Assembly (NCBI GenBank): GCA_963760435.1
Contig: CAVXDE010000031.1
Coordinates: 1-64,000, forward strand
DNA from: JAFAXD01 sp963760435
Lineage (GTDB): Bacteria; Pseudomonadota; Alphaproteobacteria; Rhizobiales; Xanthobacteraceae
Direction of reading: 5' to 3'
DNA length: 64,000 nt
Below, piece after piece: positions 48,247 to 59,825 of this stretch. The notes under the pieces were generated by a model. It was not told the DNA's origin and did not search any database. It saw only the letters and a list, made by a program, of their open reading frames with translations. Positions within the stretch are counted from its first letter, which is position 1. Each line of letters opens with the position of its first letter. The translations under genes were made by a program, and so were the position numbers.

Positions 48247-48774
48247 ATGGCGGACGTCCTGCTGCGCGCTGCGAAGCCTGGCGACATCTCGGAGATCACA
48301 CGCATTTATGCGCACGCGGTGCGCCACGGCACGGCGTCATTCGAGCTTGACCCCCCCGATGTCACTGAGATGACCGGGCGCTATCAGGCGATGGTCGCGA
48401 CCGGATACCCTTACCTTGTTGCACAACGTGCCGGCGAGCTCTTGGGATTCGCCTATGCGGGTCCCTATCGAATGCGTCCCGCCTACAAATGGACGGTCGA
48501 GGACTCGATCTACATCGCCCCACAGGTGCAGCGTCACGGCGTAGGCAGTACCCTGCTGCGACGGCTCATCGAATTGAGCGAGAGCAAAGGTTACCGCCAG
48601 ATGATCGCGGTGATTGGCGATTCGGCCAACGTCGCGTCGATCGAGCTGCACCGCGCGCTCGGCTTCCACATGGTCGGCACCTTGGCCAATACCGGCTACA
48701 AGTTCGGCCGCTGGCTCGATACCGTGCTGATGCAGCGCTCGCTTGGGCCGGGCGCGGCAGCTCCGCCGCGCTGA
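48247..48774 (+). CDS. GNAT N-acetyltransferase, phosphinothricin/MnaT-like
   Basis: The 175-residue protein has the Pat/YncA features AAKPGDISEITRIYAHAVRH, GTASFELDPPD, LGFAYAGPYRMRPAYKWTVE and the acetyl-CoA loop QRHGVGSTLLRRLIE. LGFHMVGTLANTGYKFGRWLD is the family C-terminus. Likely substrates are L-amino acids such as methionine derivatives or phosphinothricin-like compounds, inferred from family only. Confidence 0.9.
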   Translation: MADVLLRAAKPGDISEITRIYAHAVRHGTASFELDPPDVTEMTGRYQAMVATGYPYLVAQRAGELLGFAYAGPYRMRPAYKWTVEDSIYIAPQVQRHGVGSTLLRRLIELSESKGYRQMIAVIGDSANVASIELHRALGFHMVGTLANTGYKFGRWLDTVLMQRSLGPGAAAPPR

Positions 48775-48796
48775 CGGATCGTCCGGCAAATATCAG

Positions 48797-49162
48797 CTAG
48801 TTCACAATCGCAAGCTTTGGATTATCGAGGACGGCGAGCACGCGGTCGAGCTCATGACCGCGGCGCACGATCAGCCCGGTCGCCGAGATCACGCTGTACA
48901 CACCTTGGCGGCGCGCCAGTCGCGGGTTCTTCTCAACCCGATAGATCGGCACTTCCGCACTGCGGCGAAAAATCGAAAACACCGCGCGGTCTTTGAGAAA
49001 GTCGATAGCGTAATCGCGCCATTCCCCGGCGGCGACCATCCGGCCATAGAGGCCGAGAATGCGGTCGAGCTCGCGCCGGCTGAACGTTACCGCGGGTGCG
49101 TAAGGCGTCGACGCGCCAACGCCCCGCAACGGCTCGCTTGGGTCAATATCGCCGGACAGCAT
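48797..49162 (-). CDS. DUF2794 family protein
   Basis: The 121-residue protein has TFSRRELDRILGLYGRMVAA, GEWRDYAIDFLKDRAVFSIF, YRVEKNPRLARRQGVYSV and a C-terminal LDRVLAVLDN. This is the DUF2794 pattern, found mainly in alphaproteobacteria; its function is unknown. ATG 49162 has AGGAGG six to eight bases upstream, which decides the start over the longer frame to 49336. Confidence 0.85.
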   Translation of the reverse strand: MLSGDIDPSEPLRGVGASTPYAPAVTFSRRELDRILGLYGRMVAAGEWRDYAIDFLKDRAVFSIFRRSAEVPIYRVEKNPRLARRQGVYSVISATGLIVRRGHELDRVLAVLDNPKLAIVN

Positions 49163-49622
49163 GCGGCGCCTCCTCGAATAGATGAGCAACTGATCCGGCT
49201 GCTTGCTCGCAACCGTCGTGGAACCGTCATGATCGCGCCGATCCGTGTCGGGGGCAAGCACCTCAACAATTATTTCCGCACGATGCAATTCGTGTTTGAA
49301 CCGTCGGTGTTGCGGTCCAGAAACTCGTTGAAGCAATAAGCAGACAGAGTGTCGCAGCGAAGTTCACGCAGACGTCAACGATCTCACAATGAGGCCAAAC
49401 TTCCGTCAAGCGCGGGTCAACGTGCAAAGCGAAAACAGCACCGTTGCCTCAGGGTCCGGTCCCAATCGCAAGTGCCGGATTCCTCGCCCCCCAGCCCCCC
49501 GGACTTGTTGGGGCCGGACCCGAGGTGACGTTGTAAAGAGTTCGTGTTGAGTGATCAGGGCCGGCTTCGCCGGCTCTGATGTTTTGTGGTCCGATATAGC
49601 GCGGTCAACTGGCTGACAATGT
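49163..49622. repeat. Intergenic region with an imperfect inverted repeat at 49448-49526
   Basis: No gene is supported in these 460 bases; a short plus-strand frame from 49391 lacks a ribosome binding site. CCTCAGGGTCCGGTCCC at 49448 is mirrored by GGGGCCGGACCCGAGG ending at 49526 with two mismatches. Such imperfect palindromes are common intergenic repeats in this lineage. A smaller hairpin, GCCGGC-TTC-GCCGGC, at about 49561-49575 may terminate the DUF1223 transcript. Confidence 0.5.
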
Positions 49623-50390
49623 TCAGCGAACTGCGGCGACCGGCTGCGCCACTTGCAGTGAGGTCATGGCGGCGCCGAGCATCGGCCCCGGGTGCGCCGC
49701 GGTTCCCGATTGCAGCAGTACGGCAACGGCGTCGACGCCGGCCGTCTTCACCTCCTTGAGCGGGACAGTCCACGTTGCAGGCGTGCCATTCCACTCGCCC
49801 AGCTTGATCCAGCGCCGCACCGCATTGTGATAGGTGATCGTACGGCCGTGGTTTTCACCGCGGCCGATTGCGACCTCGACCGCTGTACTCACGGGACACA
49901 ACCAGACTTCGCCATGCTCGTCGGGGGCTTTGGCGGCCGGCGCGTTGACCGTTACCTTGTCGTCGGCAGCGGACAGCGACAACGGAATCGAGAGTGTTTC
50001 CGAATTGCGATGGGTTTGCGTGATGGCGTGTTCGATATCGGTCGCGTCGCTGCCAAGCGCCTGCGCTGCGCCATTCACGATCGCCTGCGGCGTATAGACG
50101 CCGGCGCGGTCGCCGCGCATTCTCGAATAGGCCTTCTGTCGATTGGCGTGACCGGGCAGCGCCAGTGTGTCCTTCCAACCGATGTAGTCCCAATAATCGA
50201 TGGGGAGACTGAGCGCGATGACATTGGGATCATGCGCGAGCTTGCCAAGTAGTGCATCGGCGGGAGGGCAGGAGGAACAGCCCTGACTCGTGAACAGTTC
50301 GATTACGGCGCGCGGCTCGGCGCTTGCAGCTTGACCGACACCGGCGAGGGCAACGGCCATCAGCACTGCCATTTGGCGGCAGCTTCCCAT
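49623..50390 (-). CDS. DUF1223 family secreted thioredoxin-fold protein
   Basis: It has a signal peptide (AVLMAVALAGVGQAASA) followed by VIELFTSQGCSSCPPADALLG, a CxxC-containing thioredoxin-like segment. PIDYWDYIGWKDTLALPGHA and GVYTPQAIVNGAAQALGSD complete the DUF1223 pattern. It is probably periplasmic; a redox role is possible from CSSC but unproven. ATG 50390 is taken; the frame begins earlier at 50441. Confidence 0.87.
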   Translation of the reverse strand: MGSCRQMAVLMAVALAGVGQAASAEPRAVIELFTSQGCSSCPPADALLGKLAHDPNVIALSLPIDYWDYIGWKDTLALPGHANRQKAYSRMRGDRAGVYTPQAIVNGAAQALGSDATDIEHAITQTHRNSETLSIPLSLSAADDKVTVNAPAAKAPDEHGEVWLCPVSTAVEVAIGRGENHGRTITYHNAVRRWIKLGEWNGTPATWTVPLKEVKTAGVDAVAVLLQSGTAAHPGPMLGAAMTSLQVAQPVAAVR

Positions 50391-50830
50391 CCAAACACTC
50401 CAATTCAGCCCCAGTCCGGCCACCTCGACCAGCAACAGCATGGTGAGGCCGCTCTTGATTTCCTACTCACTAGAGACACACGCTCTCACCTTCCACTCAA
50501 TTTGAGGTGAGGGAAAATGCCGCACCTGCGGTTCGGGAGGTGATCGGAGAATGGGACGCGGCCCATTTTCCAGCGGCGTTCTCGATTTGGTTCGGAGATC
50601 TCCAGCGGTACGGCAGGTTTTGCGTTCAATCACCTGCCTTGGCGGCGATCCTGTAGGGTCAACTCCACCCCTCGATCTCGGGCGGCCGCGTCCGTGCTCA
50701 CCGACGTACCGTCGATGCTCGATCAACTTATCGCGACGCTGCCGTCCGCGTGCTGCTGGAAGGAGCCTGCAGCTCACGAAGCGCGATCTAAGGTTCCGTT
50801 CTACCGACCTGCAGCAGCCGTACGGCTATA
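50391..50830. other. Intergenic region between DUF1223 and the SDR gene
   Basis: These 440 bases show no supportable gene. CTCACCT and AGGTGAG form a 7-bp inverted repeat at about 50489-50515, close to the start of the DUF1223 frame on its upstream side, and could be an operator or hairpin. Nothing else recognisable is seen. Confidence 0.4.
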
Positions 50831-51688
50831 TCATAAAATCGGCTTTCCGCCGGTTACCGCGATGGTCGCACCGGACACATAGCTCGACAGCGGATCCGCC
50901 AACATCACGTAGGCGGTGGCAAGCTCGGCCGGCTGGCCGGCGCGCTTCATCGGCACCGACTTGCCGAAGTTGGCGACTGCCTCCTCCGGCATGGTCGATG
51001 GAATGAGCGGTGTCCAAATCGGACCGGGAGCGACCGCGTTGGCGCGGATCCCTTTTTCGGCGAGCAGTTGCGCGAGGCCTGCCGTGAAGTTCTGGATCGC
51101 GCCCTTGGTGGTCGCGTAAGCGAGCAGCGTCGGGTTCGGCGTGTCGGCGTTGATTGACGCCGTGTTGACGATCGCGCTGCCGGATTTCATGTGTGGCACA
51201 GCAGCTTTGGTTAGATAGAACATCGCGTGGATGTTCACCCGGAAGGTCAGCTCCCATTCCTCATCGGAGATGTCGTCGATCGATTTGAATGTGGCCTGGT
51301 GGGCCGCGTTGTTGACCAGGATGTCGATGCCGCCGAGTTCGCTGACGGCTTTCTCGATAATGCCGCGGCAGTGTTTGGCGGATTGGACATCGCCAGGCAC
51401 CAGAATCGCCTTTCGCCCTGCCTCTTCGACGAGACGCTGGGTCGCCTGCGCGTCGTCGTGTTCATTGAGGTAGGCGATCAGTACATCAGCGCCCTCGCGC
51501 GCGTAAGCAATCGCCACGGCGCGCCCGATCCCGCTATCCGCACCGGTGATGATTGCTTTCTTGCCGCTCAGTCGGCCGCAGCCGCGGTATGAGTGCTCAC
51601 CGTGATCGGGAGCCGGCCGCATCTCTGCGGTGCGTCCCGGCATTGGTTGCTGCTGTTTGGGAAATGGCGGTTTCGGATGTTCGTTCAT
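50831..51688 (-). CDS. SDR family oxidoreductase, YghA-like
   Basis: The short-chain dehydrogenase has a Pro/Gln-rich N-terminal extension (KPPFPKQQQPMPGRTAEM). The Rossmann motif is IITGADSGIGRAVAIAYA, then NNAAHQATF, catalytic Ser in NTASINADTPN and YATTK. The extended N-terminus and GPIWTPLIPSTMPEE match the YghA / general-stress SDR group. ATG 51688 is chosen; a GTG at 51727 would add 13 residues. The substrate is unknown. Confidence 0.9.
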   Translation of the reverse strand: MNEHPKPPFPKQQQPMPGRTAEMRPAPDHGEHSYRGCGRLSGKKAIITGADSGIGRAVAIAYAREGADVLIAYLNEHDDAQATQRLVEEAGRKAILVPGDVQSAKHCRGIIEKAVSELGGIDILVNNAAHQATFKSIDDISDEEWELTFRVNIHAMFYLTKAAVPHMKSGSAIVNTASINADTPNPTLLAYATTKGAIQNFTAGLAQLLAEKGIRANAVAPGPIWTPLIPSTMPEEAVANFGKSVPMKRAGQPAELATAYVMLADPLSSYVSGATIAVTGGKPIL

Positions 51689-52002
51689 GTCTTCGCGCGC
51701 CTGCGTCGCCTGTGAAAGGTTGTTCACAGGGGGTCAACCGGCGAGTTGGCGCGGAAGTTCCCGGAAGCGCGGCGCGGCCGGGTGGTTCCCGGCCGCCAAG
51801 CTACACGACTTGTGCTGCGGAGTTAGACTTTACGCATGGGGACTCGTCAGGGTGCCGGACTGCGTATCGGCCTTGATCGGAGGATCACCGATGACTGTGC
51901 CGCCTGCCGTCGCTGGCCGCTCGCCACCTCCAGAGTGCCGCCGCTAATGACTGTGGCGCTGGCGGTGCCGCCGGAGGAGGCCACCTTTAAGTGCAAATCC
52001 CG

Positions 52003-52683
52003 CTACTGCACGACCGTCATCTGCACCTTGGAGACACCCTGCTCGATCATGCCAAGGCTCTCGGCCGCCGAGTAGGAGAGGTCGAGCTCGCGTCCCGGGA
52101 TGAAGGGTCCGCGATCATTGACCCGTACGACCACGGATTTTCCGGTCTCCACATTGGTGACGCGCAGCTTGGTGCCGAACGGCAATGTGCGATGCGCAGC
52201 CGTCAATTCATTCGGGTCGAAGGTCTCGCCGTTCGCGGTCTTGTAGCCGGTGAGGCGGTAGAAGCTCGCCAACCCGGAGAGTTTATGCCCAGCCTTCTTG
52301 GATTTGGGTGCGGTGATGACCGGCATCGGCTGCGGCTCGACGGGCGCCCGTGGCGCAAACATCGCGAGCAGCGCGTTGCGCCGCTGCGCTGGCGAGGCCG
52401 ATTCGGCATCTGCCTCGATCGTCGGAAATCGGCTCCAGTCGAACATCCGAACGAGCAGCGAATCTTGCCGCGCCAGAGGTGGCACATCGGCTTCGGTCAC
52501 CTCTTGCACCGCAGCCGGGGCGCTACGCACGCCAATCGAAGCAACCGCGGCGCCGGTCCCGATCACGAGACCCGCGAGCGCAATCATGGTTGCGATGCGC
52601 GGATGCCGGCCCCAGGCACATACCAGCGCCTTCGCCGCATCCACCACCGTTCGCTTGCTGAAGCCCACGCCGGACAGAACCAC
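52003..52683 (-). CDS. rlpA: Septal ring lytic transglycosylase RlpA family protein
   Basis: The 226-residue protein has an N-terminal membrane or signal segment (IATMIALAGLVIGTGAAVASI), a variable linker, and a C-terminal double-psi beta-barrel. The barrel shows GLASFYRLTGYKTANGETFD, TAAHRTLPFGTKLRVTN, VVVRVNDRGPF and GRELDLSYSAAESLGM. No SPOR domain follows the barrel. RlpA cleaves naked glycan strands during division. No lipobox cysteine is seen at the N-terminus, unlike E. coli RlpA. Confidence 0.88.
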   Translation of the reverse strand: MVLSGVGFSKRTVVDAAKALVCAWGRHPRIATMIALAGLVIGTGAAVASIGVRSAPAAVQEVTEADVPPLARQDSLLVRMFDWSRFPTIEADAESASPAQRRNALLAMFAPRAPVEPQPMPVITAPKSKKAGHKLSGLASFYRLTGYKTANGETFDPNELTAAHRTLPFGTKLRVTNVETGKSVVVRVNDRGPFIPGRELDLSYSAAESLGMIEQGVSKVQMTVVQ

Positions 52684-53068
52684 GGTCTCCCCCCGAGATC
52701 GCGATTCATGGAAACTTAACCATGCCCCAGAGACAACAAAATTGTTGAAGGCCGGTTAGGATTTCCGAGCCCTGTTGTGGTTTGGCAACAAATCGTTAAG
52801 GATTGAGCACGAACTCGTCATCAAAATGCATCGGCCGGCGTGGCGGCGAGGTCCGGCTCGCGTCAGAATTGTTAATGCGGAGGCGGGGAACGCCCGCCAG
52901 AAGACCACGAAAAATGTCACCGCGAAAAATGCGCGGCGGTACGCGCGAGGTCCGGCGCATGACGGGCCACTCGCTCGAAGCGATCGAGGCGCATCTTAAG
53001 TGTGGCCGCCCATTCGGAGCACTGCGACGGGAAGTTCGGATTAGCGCCAGCGACCTGTATCGCGGCAA
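52684..53068. other. Divergent intergenic region between rlpA and the tetR gene
   Basis: These 385 bases should contain the promoters of rlpA and of the TetR gene. The part near 52700-52800 is AT-rich with repeated GTTAA/TTAAC words. A plus-strand frame at 52803-53072 is not supported by any domain. No operator palindrome for TetR was clear to me. Confidence 0.4.
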
Positions 53069-53728
53069 ATGAAATCATTAACCTCTACGAAAAAAGAGCC
53101 GCGCTCGCCCAAGCCGCGCCAAAGTCAGGAGCAGCGCCGGCAGAACACGCAGGAGCGCGTGCTCAAGGCCGCCCTCGATATCCTGGCCGAGGAAGGCTAC
53201 GCCAGCTTCACCACGACGGCGGTGGCGGCGCGGGCCGGCGTCTCGCGCGGCGCGCAGGAGAACTATTTCCGCACCAAGACCGACTTGATCGCGGCGGCAA
53301 CGCGCTACGCCATGGACAGTGCCACCGCGCATGCGGCGAAGTCCGCCCGGGTGGCGCGCAGCGCGGCCGATCCTTTGCAGCTTTTCCTGGACGACAGCCG
53401 GGTGTTTTTCTTGAGCCGCAGCTATCGGGCTATGGTCGAGTTGGCGCTTGCCGGGCGCAGCGAGCCGGCGCTCGCGCGCATTCACCGCGCCGCATTCGTC
53501 AAGTTTCGCAAGGATCTGGACCGGGTCTGGATCCACACCCTCGTCGACGCAGGCTTGCCGCGCCCGCTGGTCGAGGAGTTCGTCGAGCTCAGCGTTTATC
53601 TGCTGCGCGGCATGGCGCTGACCGAGCTTATTCTTCCGCAACGCATGTCGCCCACGGCCATGATGCGAAAGTGGCACGCGCTGGCGGCGCCGCTGCGCGC
53701 CGAGGTTCAGCGAGCTCTGAAGAAATAA
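53069..53728 (+). CDS. TetR/AcrR family transcriptional regulator
   Basis: The 219-residue protein has a TetR N-terminal HTH at about 28-75 (RVLKAALDILAEEGYASFTT, then VAARAGVSRGAQENYFRTKT). A helical ligand-binding domain follows. The N-terminus is basic (TSTKKEPRSPKPRQSQEQRR). It precedes the MetE-like gene by 96 bases and probably controls the plus-strand cluster to 57064; the ligand is unknown. Confidence 0.92.
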   Translation: MKSLTSTKKEPRSPKPRQSQEQRRQNTQERVLKAALDILAEEGYASFTTTAVAARAGVSRGAQENYFRTKTDLIAAATRYAMDSATAHAAKSARVARSAADPLQLFLDDSRVFFLSRSYRAMVELALAGRSEPALARIHRAAFVKFRKDLDRVWIHTLVDAGLPRPLVEEFVELSVYLLRGMALTELILPQRMSPTAMMRKWHALAAPLRAEVQRALKK

Positions 53729-53824
53729 GCAGCGCTGCTGATTATTGCGGATCGGCCCCGGACCGGGTTATGCTGGCGGTAAATGCGGCGGCAACGGCCC
53801 GGCGCATCACTGGGGAGGATTACC

Positions 53825-54979
53825 ATGAGCGATCAGAATCGCATTCTCTGCACCCATGTCGGCTCGCTGGCCCGGCCGGCGCGCTTGCTGGACTTCATTT
53901 CGGCGATCGACAAAGGCGTCCCGGTCAAGGAGGATGCTTTCGAAAGCTGCCTCAAATCCTCCGTCGCGGAGGTGGTCGCACAGCAGGCCAAGGTCGGCGT
54001 CGATATCGTCAGCGACGGCGAGTTCGGCAAGTTCCGCACCTGGTCGGCGTACGTGCTGGAGCGGCTCGGCGGCATCGAGGAGCGCGATATCGCTGCCGCG
54101 ACCGGTGTCGGTAAGGATCAGCGTGCGTTTCCGGAATTCTACGCCCAGTATTTCCACACCCAGAACTTGCCCAAGCGTGGCGCCATCGTCGCGGTCGCGC
54201 CGCTGACGTATAAAGGCCAGCACGCGATTAGGCGCGACATCGCCAACCTCAAAGCGGCGCTGGCGCAGGTCAACCTTACCGCCGGCTTCCTGCCGGTCGT
54301 CGCGCCGGCGAGCGCGGTGCCGCGGCACCAGAATGAGTTCTACAAGACCGAGGAGGAGTTCTTCTTCGCGCTCGCTGATGCGTTGCGCGAGGAATATGCG
54401 GCGATCATCGATGCCGGGCTCTATCTGCAGGTAGACGACGCGTTCTTGCCCTACATGTATGACGTCGCCTTCGCGGATCAGCCGATCGAAAACTTCCGCA
54501 AATGGGCGGCGCTGCGCATCGATGCCCTCAACCACGCGCTGCGCGGGTTGCCGGAGGAGAAGATCCGCTACCACATCTGCTGGGGCAGCTTTAACACGCC
54601 GCATACGACCGACGTCGCGCTGCGCGACATCGTTGACCTGGTTCTGAGGGTGAAAGCGGGCGCCTATTGTTTGGAAATGGCGAACCCGCGCCACGAGCAT
54701 GAATGGCGGGTGTGGGAGAACGTGAAGCTGCCGGCCGGCCGCAAGCTCATTCCCGGCGTGGTCGGCCACGCGACCAACATTGTTGAGCATCCGGAGCTGG
54801 TGGCCGAGCGCATCGTGCGCCTCGCCAAGCTCGTCGGCCGCGACAATGTGCTCGCCGGCACCGACTGCGGCTTCGCCCAGGCGCCGTTCACCAACCGGGT
54901 GCATCCGTCGATCATCTGGGCCAAGCTCGCCGCGATGGCCGAAGGCGCCCGCCTCGCCACCAAGGAGCTGTGGGGGTAG
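53825..54979 (+). CDS. MetE C-terminal-like (cobalamin-independent methionine synthase family) protein
   Basis: The 384-residue protein matches the catalytic barrel of MetE without its N-terminal half. The zinc ligands are present: His and Cys in YHICWGSF, Glu in YCLEMANPR and Cys in AGTDCGFAQ. LCTHVGSLARP and VDIVSDGEFGK are family motifs. Stand-alone proteins of this kind transfer methyl groups between varied donors and thiols, so the true substrate is unclear. ATG 53825 is chosen over an upstream in-frame ATG. Confidence 0.85.
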   Translation: MSDQNRILCTHVGSLARPARLLDFISAIDKGVPVKEDAFESCLKSSVAEVVAQQAKVGVDIVSDGEFGKFRTWSAYVLERLGGIEERDIAAATGVGKDQRAFPEFYAQYFHTQNLPKRGAIVAVAPLTYKGQHAIRRDIANLKAALAQVNLTAGFLPVVAPASAVPRHQNEFYKTEEEFFFALADALREEYAAIIDAGLYLQVDDAFLPYMYDVAFADQPIENFRKWAALRIDALNHALRGLPEEKIRYHICWGSFNTPHTTDVALRDIVDLVLRVKAGAYCLEMANPRHEHEWRVWENVKLPAGRKLIPGVVGHATNIVEHPELVAERIVRLAKLVGRDNVLAGTDCGFAQAPFTNRVHPSIIWAKLAAMAEGARLATKELWG

Positions 54980-54984
54980 AGTTC

Positions 54985-55120
54985 CGCGTATCCCTGGCGC
55001 AGCGCAGAGCGTTGCGCTGCAGACCCGGGATCGTTACGAATGCCGGCGCTTGGGCGGTCCCGGCTCAGCGGTGCACCGCTCCGCAAGAGCTGCGCGCTGC
55101 ACCGCAGCTGGGACACGAGG
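54985..55120. repeat. Palindromic intergenic repeat of the Bradyrhizobium type
   Basis: The stretch contains GCAGCGCA (54999-55006) pairing with TGCGCTGC (55013-55020). Then GACCCGGGA (about 55021) is partly mirrored by CGGTCCCGGCTC (about 55058), and GCGGTGCA/TGCACCGC words follow before GGGACACGAGG. This layout resembles a very common intergenic repeat I recall from Bradyrhizobium and relatives. It separates the MetE-like and HAD genes and may attenuate or stabilise the transcript. Confidence 0.6.
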
Positions 55121-55127
55121 CAAACCC

Positions 55128-55802
55128 ATGCGCGCCGAGCACGCCTTTTTGTTTGATCTCGACGGCACGCTGGTCGACAGTGTCTATCAACATGTGCTCG
55201 CCTGGAAGGAGGCGCTCGATGCCGAAGGCATCGAGCTTTCGGTCTGGCGCATCCATCGCAAGATCGGCATGAGCGGCGGCCTCTTCACCAATCAGCTCCT
55301 GCGCGAGACCGGGCTTGAGATCAGCGTCGAGATCGTCGATCGCCTGCGCCAGCGCCACGCCGCAGCGTATCTAAGCCACAGCGCCCAGGTGCGGCCATTG
55401 CCCGGCGCCCGCGAATTGCTCGCTTGGCTCTCCGACAACGAAATCCCCTGGGCGATCGCCACCAGCGGCCGCATGGAAACCGCGATGGTCAACCTCACCG
55501 CGCTTGGTGTTGATCCGCAGCGCACGCCCGTCGTCACCCGCGACCAGGTCAAGTACGCCAAGCCCGATCCGGATCTCTTCATCGCCGCTGCCGAGCGGCT
55601 CGGCGCCGCGATCGAGACGTCGATCGTAGTCGGCGACAGCATCTGGGACATGCTGGCGGCAACGCGCTGTCGCGCGCTCGGCGTCGGCTTGCTCAGCGGC
55701 GGCTATGGGCTTGATGAGCTGCGCTACTCCGGCGCGTTCCGAGTCTATGAGGATCCCGCCGATTTGTTGGTCCATATCGACGAGGTCGGGGGGCGGCGCT
55801 GA
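55128..55802 (+). CDS. HAD family hydrolase (phosphoglycolate-phosphatase-like)
   Basis: The 224-residue HAD phosphatase has motif I FLFDLDGTLVDS, motif II IATSGR, motif III Lys in KYAKPDPDLF and motif IV VVGDSIWDMLAA. A helical cap (about 20-85) places it in subfamily I. The substrate is unknown; small phosphate esters are typical. ATG 55128 starts directly at the family N-terminus. It lies 11 bases before the flavoprotein gene, so the two are likely co-transcribed. Confidence 0.9.
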   Translation: MRAEHAFLFDLDGTLVDSVYQHVLAWKEALDAEGIELSVWRIHRKIGMSGGLFTNQLLRETGLEISVEIVDRLRQRHAAAYLSHSAQVRPLPGARELLAWLSDNEIPWAIATSGRMETAMVNLTALGVDPQRTPVVTRDQVKYAKPDPDLFIAAAERLGAAIETSIVVGDSIWDMLAATRCRALGVGLLSGGYGLDELRYSGAFRVYEDPADLLVHIDEVGGRR

Positions 55803-55813
55803 AGGAGGACACG

Positions 55814-57064
55814 ATGCAACGGATCCTGATCCTCGGCGCCGGTTTCGCAGGCCTGTGGAGCGCGATCGGCGCCGCGCGCCGGCGCGATGAGCTCGGCATC
55901 GATCCCGCCCGGCTCGAGATCCTGGTGATCGACCAGCACCCCTGGCATTCGATCCGCGTGCGCAATTATGAGAGCGAGCTCGAGCAGACGCGGGTTCCCC
56001 TGGCCGAGGTGCTTGATCCAGTCGGGGTGAAACACCTAGCCGGATTGGTCACCGATATCGATGTGATGAAGCGCGAGGTCGCCTACGAGGCGGGCGACCG
56101 AACTCAACACTTGATCTACGATCGCGTCGTCATGGCGCTTGGCAGCCACCTGTTCCGGCCCGCAATCCCTGGCCTGCGAACATGCGGCTTCGATGTCGAC
56201 ACGTACGAAGCCGGCAGCCGCCTCAATCAACACGTTGCGGATCTACCAAAGGGCCCGTCGGGTCCCGGCCAGTTCACCGCGGTGGTGGTCGGCGGCGGCC
56301 TCACCGGCATTGAAGCGGCGACGGAACTTGTGTCCAAGCTCAAAAGGGCGCGAGAGACCGCGCCGGTCTCCGCGCAGACGCCGCCAGTGCGCGTGATTCT
56401 CGTCGATCGCAATCCGTGGATCGGCTCGGATATGGGTGACAGCGCCCGCCCGGTTATTGCTGAGGCCTTACAGGCGCTTGGCGTCGAAACCCGCGTTGGC
56501 GCGTCGCTAACCGCGGTGGAATCAAATGCCGCCATTGTGGATGGCGAGCACATTCCAGCACGGACGGTTGTCTGGTGTGCTGGCATGCGGGCAAATCCGC
56601 TGACTGAGGACATTCCGGTTCCGCGCGACCGGCTCGGGCGCCTGCCGGTCGATCCGTTCATGCGCGTACCTGGCGTGCCGGCCGTCTTCGCGGCCGGTGA
56701 TGCGGCATGGCTGCCGATCGACGGCACGCACCTCTCGGTGATGTCCTGTCAGCACGGCCGGCCCATGGGTCGCTTCGCCGGCCACAATGTGGTGAGCGAT
56801 CTCGTGGGTCAGCCGATGCTGCCGCTGTCGATCGATTGGTACACAACCATTCTCGATCTCGGCGCCTGGGGCGCGGTCTACACGGAGGGCTGGGACCGCG
56901 TGGTGGTGACCAAGGGCGCAGAAGCCAAGCGCACCAAGGAGATCATCAACCGCCAGCGCATCTATCCGCCGCGCTCGGGCGATCGCCGCGAGATTTTGAA
57001 TGCCGCTGCACCCGTGGTGCAGAAACCGCCGCCGGTGTTTAGCAATCTCGGAACCTCGTCCTGA
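55814..57064 (+). CDS. NAD(P)/FAD-dependent oxidoreductase, NDH-2-like
   Basis: The 416-residue two-dinucleotide-binding flavoprotein has FAD motif ILGAGFAGLWSAIGAARR, NAD motif AVVVGGGLTGIEAATELVSK and the second FAD motif VPAVFAAGDAAWLPIDG. QHGRPMGRFAGHNVVSDL is typical of type II NADH dehydrogenases and related rubredoxin-type reductases. No C-terminal membrane anchor is obvious, so the partner acceptor is uncertain. AAGGAGG lies upstream of ATG 55814. Confidence 0.88.
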   Translation: MQRILILGAGFAGLWSAIGAARRRDELGIDPARLEILVIDQHPWHSIRVRNYESELEQTRVPLAEVLDPVGVKHLAGLVTDIDVMKREVAYEAGDRTQHLIYDRVVMALGSHLFRPAIPGLRTCGFDVDTYEAGSRLNQHVADLPKGPSGPGQFTAVVVGGGLTGIEAATELVSKLKRARETAPVSAQTPPVRVILVDRNPWIGSDMGDSARPVIAEALQALGVETRVGASLTAVESNAAIVDGEHIPARTVVWCAGMRANPLTEDIPVPRDRLGRLPVDPFMRVPGVPAVFAAGDAAWLPIDGTHLSVMSCQHGRPMGRFAGHNVVSDLVGQPMLPLSIDWYTTILDLGAWGAVYTEGWDRVVVTKGAEAKRTKEIINRQRIYPPRSGDRREILNAAAPVVQKPPPVFSNLGTSS

Positions 57065-57066
57065 GG

Positions 57067-57090
57067 ATTCGCGCGCGAGAGCGCGCGAAT
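57067..57090. terminator. Bidirectional terminator hairpin between convergent genes
   Basis: ATTCGCGCGC (57067-57076), loop GAGA, GCGCGCGAAT (57081-57090) is a perfect 10-bp stem. It lies three bases after the flavoprotein stop and 27 bases beyond the acnA stop on the other strand. There is no long U-tract on either side. Confidence 0.65.
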
Positions 57091-57116
57091 GTCTCGAAGG
57101 ACGAGGGCCGTAGAGC

Positions 57117-59825
<2,709 letters not shown>

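Noticed and set aside
49163..49336. 58-residue N-terminal extension of the DUF2794 protein
   Set aside because: AGGAGG just before ATG 49162 and the family start support the shorter protein.
49391..49552. Plus-strand frame of about 54 codons in the DUF2794-DUF1223 spacer
   Set aside because: No ribosome binding site, composition driven by a palindromic repeat, no recognisable family.
52803..53072. 89-codon plus-strand frame upstream of tetR
   Set aside because: Very basic composition, no domain, and it overlaps the likely promoter region of tetR.
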